Below, one piece after another: positions 57,540-64,000 of a stretch of 64,000 bases of DNA. Location: positions 884,763,199-884,827,198 of the forward strand of contig CM060912.1 of the NCBI GenBank assembly GCA_030737875.1. Reading direction: 5' to 3'. The stretch is from Allium sativum. Taxonomy: Eukaryota; Streptophyta; Magnoliopsida; Asparagales; Amaryllidaceae. The notes under the pieces are model-generated. The model was not told the origin of the DNA, did not search any database, and was given only the letters and a program-made list of their open reading frames with translations. Made by a program: the position numbers and the translations under genes. Positions within the stretch are counted from its first letter, which is position 1; the number at the start of each line of letters is the position of its first letter.

Positions 57540-59950
57540 ATTTAGTTCTGAAATGTTTTGTGTGTATGAATTATCGATTGTTTCTTGTGGTGTGCTTATT
57601 GTTCATGTTATGCTTAAATCGGTCTTTAAATTGTATATGTTATTGAGTTTAAATTGTAGTTGGAAAATTAAATCTAAATTTAGATTTAAAACATATTTTA
57701 TTCAGATCTAGACGTTCTAATTTATTTTATTATAATGTCCTTTTCATTTTTCTGAAATGAACAAAGAAATGGAACGACAAATAAAACTTTATTTTTATTT
57801 GTTGATGTTACTATGAAATTTGAACGACAAATAAAGCGTACCTCTATTTGTTGATACTAAAATATAATAGGAATGACGAAAAAAAAAACTCTTTTTATTG
57901 GTTGATTTTACTACGGAAATTGAATGACAAATAGAATATTATTTTTATTTGTTTGTTTACAATAGACTATGAACAACGAATAAAATATATTTCTTTTTGT
58001 TTGCCTTAAAGGTTAACTAACAAAGTTCTCATTTTTGGTTGCATAAAAAGAAAACAAAAACTCTCAATTTTGTTGCATTAAAAGTTAACGAACAAAAATT
58101 CATATTTTTGTCATTGAATAAAAAAATGAAACAAGAATTCATATTTTTGTCATTGAATAAAGATGAAACAAAAATCCATACTTTTGTCATTGGGAAAAAT
58201 AAAAGGGAAAATGAAAAAAAAAAAGGAAATTTTCCTTTTATTTGAATTGATGTGAAATATCAATTCAATATTGAAATAAAAAGGATTGTGTTTTGTTTGC
58301 ATTTCTCAAACAGAAATGTACAAAGGAATAAAAAGATTGTATTTTGTTTGCATCCCTCGATGCGAACAAAATGACAAAATATAGACTTACATTTAAAATA
58401 AAAAGAATTATATTTTTCTTGCATTTCTCAATGCAATCAAAATGTTTAAATAAAAAGAGAATTATATTTTGTTTGCATCCCTTGACGCGAACAAAGTATT
58501 GAAATAAATATTTACATTAAAATTTATATTTTTATTTTGTGTTTTCAAGACACAAATGAACTTGAAACAAAACTTACTTTTTATTTTTATTTATTTATTT
58601 ATTTACATTTCATAATGCAAATATCACTTGAAAATAAAACTTACCTTTTTATTTATATTTTATGATGTAAATATGACCTGAAAACTAAAACTTATTTTAT
58701 TATTTGCATATTATAATGCAAATGAGACTTGAAAACAAAACTTACATTTTTGTTAACATTTCATGATGTGAATATAACTTGATGATAAAGCTATTTTTAT
58801 TATTTGCATACTATAATGAAAATAAAACTTGAAAATAAAATTTACATTTTTATTTGCACTTTATAATACGAATATAACATTGAAAATAAAACTTACCTTT
58901 TCATTTGCATTTTATAATGCAAATACAACATAAGGATAGAACCTACCTTTTATATGCAATTTACAATGTAAAATAAAAAGTACTTTTTTATATGTAATTA
59001 GAAATGGGATTTGCAAATAAAATTAAAACTCACATTTTTATATGTAATTTAGGATGATATATATAATGTAAAATAAAGTTTACATTTTTATATGTAGTAA
59101 GAAATTGAAAATTCGCATTGATATTAAAATAATACCTTTGTAAAGATATTGCATTAGAATAAAAAGATAATTTTTGTCGCTTTTTCTTTTTAGAATTAAA
59201 AACATATTTTGTCACCTTTTCTTTTTAACATAAAAAGGGTCATTTTGTCGCTTCTTCTTTTTAACATTAAAAGAACATTTTTATGTCATGTTTCTTTTAG
59301 CATTAAAAGAAGCATCTTTGTTGTTTTTCCTTTTAGTAATAAAAAGAACATTTTGCTTTCATTTCTATGATAATATTTTATCGTCATTTTGAATGCGGTA
59401 AAAATAGAATTGTTAATGTTGAATATTTTATCGTCATTTTGAATGGGCAGAAAATAGAATATTTAATGTCGTCACTTTTATCGACATTTTTGGTGCGATA
59501 AAAATAGACAATGTTAGTGATTCACTTTTATCGACATTTTTGGTGCGATAAAAATAGACAATGTTAGTGATTCATTTTTATCATCAATTTAGATGCGATA
59601 AAAAGAATAAATTTTTGTGTTACATTTTATTGTCTTTCTAGAGACAATAAAAAGAATAAAATTAAAGAATTACAATTTTATGTAAAATTGCTTTCATTGA
59701 AAAGAATAAATATAGAAGACGAGATTTTTGTTGTTAATAATAAACAATGAAAAAGGGAACATTTACATTTTGATGTAAATAAACAATAAAAAGAAAAAAT
59801 TACATTCAAAATGTAAGTTAGAATAAAAAGGACATTTTGTTAAAAAAAAAAAAATGTAAATTACAATAAAAAGTATAGAAATAAAGATCACATTTTTATT
59901 GGCCGTTTATAGGTAATAAAAGAGACATTTTTATCGTCGTGTTATATATT
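57540..59950 (+). repeat. Serial mini-hairpin array (LTR C)
   Basis: About 2.4 kb made of some fifty units of 35-60 bp, most containing one short AT-rich inverted repeat. Examples: CAAATAAA/TTTATTTG (57778), GAATTGAT/ATCAATTC (58242), ATTTGCAT/ATGCAAAT (58700, 58907), TTTTATCG/CGATAAAA (59478, 59528), TTTTATTGTC/GACAATAAAA (59622), CAATTTTA/TAAAATTG (59670). Arm sequence drifts along the array while pairing persists. Two units (59484-59573) are exact tandem copies. No coding potential. Confidence 0.82.
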
Positions 59951-60582
59951 GTGTATTACACTGCCATTCACAAGTTACCCGACTTGTGTATGTGATTGGG
60001 ACGATAATTTTCACACATCGCCCAAGTGCACAAATTAGTTTATCATTTGCTTGATTGGTTGAAAACCTCACACGGGTGTTGGGATCAAAATTTACATACA
60101 CTAATCCCAATATTTAGTTGTATGTTGATCGTTAGATCGACAGGCTGTGATGAGCTTTATTATTTAATTTTAACGCTTACACAGTGGAAATTACACTTTG
60201 GATGTAATGGATGACTTGATGATTATACTGTTATTGTCATATATATGATGTTTGAGAGTCCATATAATCCAAATTATATGGTAAATGTTTGAGTCGCATT
60301 TCGATTCAAGTGTTCTTTTAAATAAGACTATTTTTACATTAGAAATTCTTTTTATATAAAGTATATATATATATATATTTTCAAAATATAGATTGTTAAT
60401 TAAGTATATGTTAAAACAAAGAATATTTGTAAAAGATAAAGATTTGTAAAATAAAGAATACTTCTCATTTAGAATCTTTTATATAAAGAATATTTTTATG
60501 ATTTTTTTTAAAATATGTTTTTAAAAGATTACTAGCATTTGCAATCATATTTTGTGATACGAAATAAATTGAGATGTGAAGG

Positions 60583-60628
60583 GGATTTACCGTGGACGAT
60601 GTTTTAAACGACATTTGTCCTTTAATCC
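60583..60628 (+). other. Hairpin H3 (LTR C)
   Basis: Outer GGATT (60583-60587) / AATCC (60624-60628), inner GAC..ATGT / ACAT..GTC. Same layout as B's GGGTT/AACCC hairpins, with a compensated base pair in the outer stem. Confidence 0.6.
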
Positions 60629-61957
60629 AATTTACATTGAAATTATTATTTGGAACTTATGAATCTATTTTATAGATTTAAAAAAGACATTTTCTATAAA
60701 TCAAGTATTTCAACTAATATATTATGTATTGATTTGATTTCTATGGAATTCCATATTTTTAGAAATTGATTTATAGATTTTATTTTAAATATTTATCTTT
60801 GATAAAATTAATGAGAATCTTCTAAAACGAATATCTTATTGAAAGAATACTCGGAGTTGGAATGTGGCGTAATGTGTGATTTTCCAATATTCGCTTTTTA
60901 ATCCCAAATTACGCGAGATATTCAGAAAGACCGGGTTTAACCCATTCTGAATAATCATCACGACGATCAAGAGTCGAAGACGAAGACGGTGATTGAAGAC
61001 CGAAGGTTTTCACATCGTTGGGATGATGATGACTGGTATCTTGAATTGGGATTGGCCTTCCAAGGCAAGGTATTTGGTAATGATCGTCCAAACGCATTTG
61101 GAGATCGACGGACACGTTGTTTCGCTCAGACCCAGAGTGGACTTGTAAATGGATTGCGTGTCTGACATTGTATTCCTTTCTACTGTATTTGTTGAACGCT
61201 ACCGATTATATATTTCTGTTGGTGGTGAAGAATTTATTCTTTACTTATCACCCTTCTCTAAGACGTATGAGCTTAGAGGTTATATATATATTGGTAGATG
61301 ATCAATAATATGGTAGGGTCTGACAATGTGGCACGCCAAGATGCAAATTGATCAAGGCTTTTGTTGAAAAGCAGGGCCTTGTAGGATGATCAAAGCATAG
61401 TCTGTTTAGGCATAGCTTTGTGTATATCATGACTTCGCGAGCCTCACACCCCGGTATGAGTCAAAAACGGGATATGGACCGTAGGGAGTGCATACGTTTC
61501 TTTCTAGCTAGAGTGGTGTCAGTGACCTACCAGCCCTGACATTTTACTTATGTGGATGATGGATTTTGAGGCGCCTCGTTTTTTTTATAGGCCGTTGGTG
61601 GTCATACTATAGGTCCAAAGGGACCGGGAAACGTGTGTTCAGGCATAACTAATCCACTGCCCATAGGCGGGGACCGGCCCTACCGCATCCAAGGGTTCAC
61701 TGCGGGGAATCCTGAGGCATTTGCTAGATTGTCTCGAATCGGAGAGGAGCTTGCCCCTAGCCTCGACTCATGATGGAAATCCAATTTCCAATACGACCTT
61801 GCGGTTTTGATTGTAGAACTAGTATGGCGACATAGTAGGATGGGGTACTATGCCATCTATGATTGATACATTATGATTGAAATGTTTATTATATATATAC
61901 CCATATATATACACACTAATAATAATAATATCGTTTTCACGTATCAAGCATCTTTTG

Positions 61958-62029
61958 ACCATTATAAGGTAAAACCCTATCCTCTGGTGTGCGTTGCATT
62001 GTGTGATGGGACCTGGGTCTTATAATGGT
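61958..62029 (+). other. Hairpin H1 (LTR C)
   Basis: Perfect 11-bp arms ACCATTATAAG (61958-61968) / CTTATAATGGT (62019-62029). The loop is close to B's. Two base pairs differ from B and both remain paired. Confidence 0.72.
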
Positions 62030-62097
62030 TTCATTTTTCTAAAAAGCATTACGTTATTTAACGATTTACTTTAATTATGCACTGGCAATCCAATGGA

Positions 62098-62128
62098 GTA
62101 AACCTGTTCCGCATTAGCGGCGTGGTCC
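62098..62128 (+). other. Hairpin H2 (LTR C)
   Basis: CCGC (62109-62112) / GCGG (62117-62120) inside AAACCTGTTCCGC...GGCGTGGTCC. B has CCGT/ACGG and D has CCG/CGG at the same place. Confidence 0.55.
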
Positions 62129-62572
62129 TGTGATCAGCCTACTTATTAGATAAGTTAAGTTAAGAATTCTCACACCAGTCCCACGACTGACCTGTAGTTT
62201 GTTTCACTTTGCAAACTCGGGTGCCCTCTTTCCACACGGGCAGTCGAGTAGCTTTTTGCAAATATAGTTAAGCAGGATCCTGGATTGAAGTCTGAAGCCG
62301 GGTCCAGAATATTGATGGCCTTCCGCTGAGATTAGTTCCGCTGCAATGTATTTAATTTAATTTAAATGTTTCTTCTGCTGTATTATTTATCGATGTACTC
62401 TGATATATTCTGTACTCTGATGTAACATTTATTATTGATGTTATAAAAGTCTGTGTTTTTGTTCTGATGTGTTGTATGCCCAAAGTTAAAGTATTCGTAG
62501 ATTTTCACCTTTTGGGTCAGACCTGTGTGGTTTATGGTCGATTCAAAGGGTGGGAATTTGCGGGTCTTTACA

Positions 62573-62946
62573 GTTGGTATCAGAGCTCTGGTTAGCTCAA
62601 ATCTTTGGGGTACAACTTGTTAGAACTGAACGAAAGACTCATCAGAGATTGGATTAGTAATGTCCAATAAGAATACTCATTAGAGATAGGATCAGCAGTA
62701 TTCTAGAATGAGTGGACTCGTTAGAGATGGGGTTAGTAATGCCCTAGAACGAGTTAAGAGTTACGAACTTATAATAACGTATTTTTGATATTTATAATCT
62801 ATTCTTTGAAATATGATTTATATATATAAAGTTATATATATTTTGAAAAGATAATCAACCATTAAAATTTAAAATTAAGATAGTTAATTTTACAATTTTT
62901 AGCTACGTTCCTTTTTGAGGACGAAAAGTTTTTAAGTGGGGGCGAT
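62573..62946 (+). other. Interior of element C (374 bp)
   Basis: Primer site TGGTATCAGAGC at 62575-62586; three short repeats of GACTC(G/A)TTAGAGAT(T/G)GGATTAGTA-like sequence (62638-62735); AT-rich stretch; GAGGACGAAAAG and polypurine tract AAGTGGGGGCGA (62934-62945). No ORF. D's interior begins with a similar AGAGATAGGGTTAGTAATACC box (17857-17880). Confidence 0.88.
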
Positions 62947-64000
62947 TATAACAACCCGGAATTTTGGGGCCAATTTAAAATTTATTTTAAGTGATTTTAA
63001 TAAGTTTGATATTTAAATAATCTATTTTAAATAATAATGATCACAAATTTGATTTAAATCGAAGTTAGAATGAATGATTTAATTTTAATTAACAAAAGAG
63101 TTAGAAATAGCGCAGTAGTTTGAAAAGTCAAACTTGAACTTTGACTGACCGTACAGGATGCAAAATTTAACGGATTTTAGTGAAACCAAAAATATTAGAA
63201 TCTAATTAAAAATATCTTTCTAACGAATCTGAAAAATCGAAATTTCATAACGGAAATCAAAAGTTATGGCCAATTCAATATCTAGAAAGGTCGCTATGAA
63301 ATTTATAAGGGCCAAAATGCTACTTTTTGCATATGTAGGAATTTCGACTCGAAAACACTTCCATTGAGTTCGGAATGACGTTACTGCATTGAAAAACAGT
63401 AAACACTTATATATTTTGAGTTTCGAATATTATTTGTTTAAAAATGTATTTTTAATATTAAATATATTGGCCTGGAAAATAGTCGTTTTTCAAACGTCCA
63501 CGGTTTTCGACGAAACCACTTTTGTTGGAACCGGAATGTCAAATTATTGCTAGGTTTCAATTTTCAGAATTTCTCGAATTAATATGTGAGCGTGGCGAGA
63601 GAAAATGTGTTTTGACTATTTATAGTTAAATTTAAACGCCTTAAAAATAGCCATTTGTCAAACAGTCTCAGAATTCGATGAAAATAATTTTGTTGGATTC
63701 GTATCGTTATAAGAAAGCTAAAAATATTTTTTTTAGAATTTTCTGAGGTCGTATGTGGCCCCGGCATATTTAAATGTACGGTAGGAATTAAATAATTAAT
63801 TTAATATTGTATTTTCAATTAAAACCGAAAAAAAACGTGTAGACATCATAATTGGACATCGGGACATAGCCCATCGCGTTCAGAAGGCCTCAAAATGTTA
63901 AGATCGACAGTAAGCATGCCCAAATCCGAGAAAGTCCAAAAATCCACTTTATTTCACGAAATTCGGAATTAAATATTAAAATATTATTAAATCCGAAAAC
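62947..64000 (+). mobile_element. 3' LTR of element C, start only
   Basis: Collinear with 55822-56870 and nearly identical, truncated by the window end. Its first bases are TATAACAACCCGG instead of TGTAACAACCCGG, a G-to-A change in the terminal dinucleotide. Confidence 0.9.

Larger units (their letters stand above)
55822..62572 (+). mobile_element. 5' LTR of element C (6.75 kb)
   Basis: TGTAACAACCCGG to GGGTCTTTACA. Modules: early box (55982-56195), three TTTTTCAAA/GACGAAAC units (56200-56590), telomere-like CCTAACCCTAA (56877), G-rich stretch (56890-57260), hairpin array (57540-59950), TTGGGAT/ATCCCAA hairpin (60076-60115), H3 (60583-60628), antisense frame (60909-61115), H1 (61958-62029), H2 (62098-62128), CAGTC...GACTG module (62165-62260) and TTCCGCTG boxes (62322-62345). 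No clear TATA box. Confidence 0.9.
55822..64000 (+). mobile_element. Element C: giant LTRs with a 374-bp interior (partial)
   Basis: A 6.75-kb 5' LTR (55822-62572), a primer site, 374 bp of interior, a polypurine tract, and the first 1.05 kb of the 3' LTR running off the window. No coding sequence. LTR ends (TGTAACAACCCGG...) and sequence modules relate it to B. The ratio of LTR to interior is extreme: far larger than TRIM elements in LTR size, far smaller than LARDs in interior. Confidence 0.9.

Overview
The window looks like nuclear DNA from a flowering plant, probably a dicot, in a retrotransposon-rich, gene-poor region. Evidence: chromodomain-bearing Ty3/gypsy (Tekay/Del-type chromovirus) gag-pol on the minus strand, LTRs with TG...CA ends and 5-bp target duplications, initiator-Met tRNA primer sites, and AT-rich DNA with (TA)n microsatellites. 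I found no convincing host gene, rRNA, tRNA gene or CRISPR array. The species cannot be told from this.

Layout. (1) 1-4555: minus-strand chromovirus E1, with an uninterrupted gag-protease frame running off the left edge and its 3.27-kb 5' LTR. (2) 4556-6897: a fragment, probably of a LARD-type LTR (W, minus), into which E1 seems to have inserted. (3) 6898-10538: older chromovirus E3 (minus), with a broken gag stub and a 3.15-kb LTR. (4) 10539-12524: unassigned AT-rich DNA. (5) 12525-26524: a complete non-coding 14.0-kb element D (plus) with 5.28-kb LTRs, 3.4 kb of ORF-less interior and ATGAT target duplications: a LARD-like large retrotransposon derivative. (6) 26525-28121: unassigned DNA. 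(7) 28122-28171: the edge of an old chromovirus-type LTR. (8) 28172-55821: chromovirus array A (minus), LTR-interior-LTR-interior-LTR, both interiors lacking most of RNase H and all of the integrase core. (9) 35711-47542: element B (plus), inserted in A's middle LTR, two about 5.9-kb LTRs with nearly the whole interior deleted, AGTGG target duplications. (10) 55822-64000: element C (plus), inserted in A's third LTR, with a 6.75-kb LTR and only 374 bp between LTRs.

How the parts work together. D, C and array A share the tRNA-Met primer site (B's was lost with its interior), and B, C and A share a G-rich polypurine tract after a GGACGAAA box and LTR ends beginning TGTAACAACCCG. The coding-less elements could therefore be copied in trans by chromovirus proteins. 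Array A cannot supply integrase; E1's visible frame is open.

The most unusual signal is structural. In the chromovirus LTRs a tandemly doubled stem-loop keeps its loop while its stem changes by compensating substitutions. In the ORF-less giant LTRs of B, C and D, further hairpins also covary between families. C carries about 2.4 kb of consecutive small hairpins. These look like selected RNA structures inside very long LTR leaders and are the main candidate for something undescribed.
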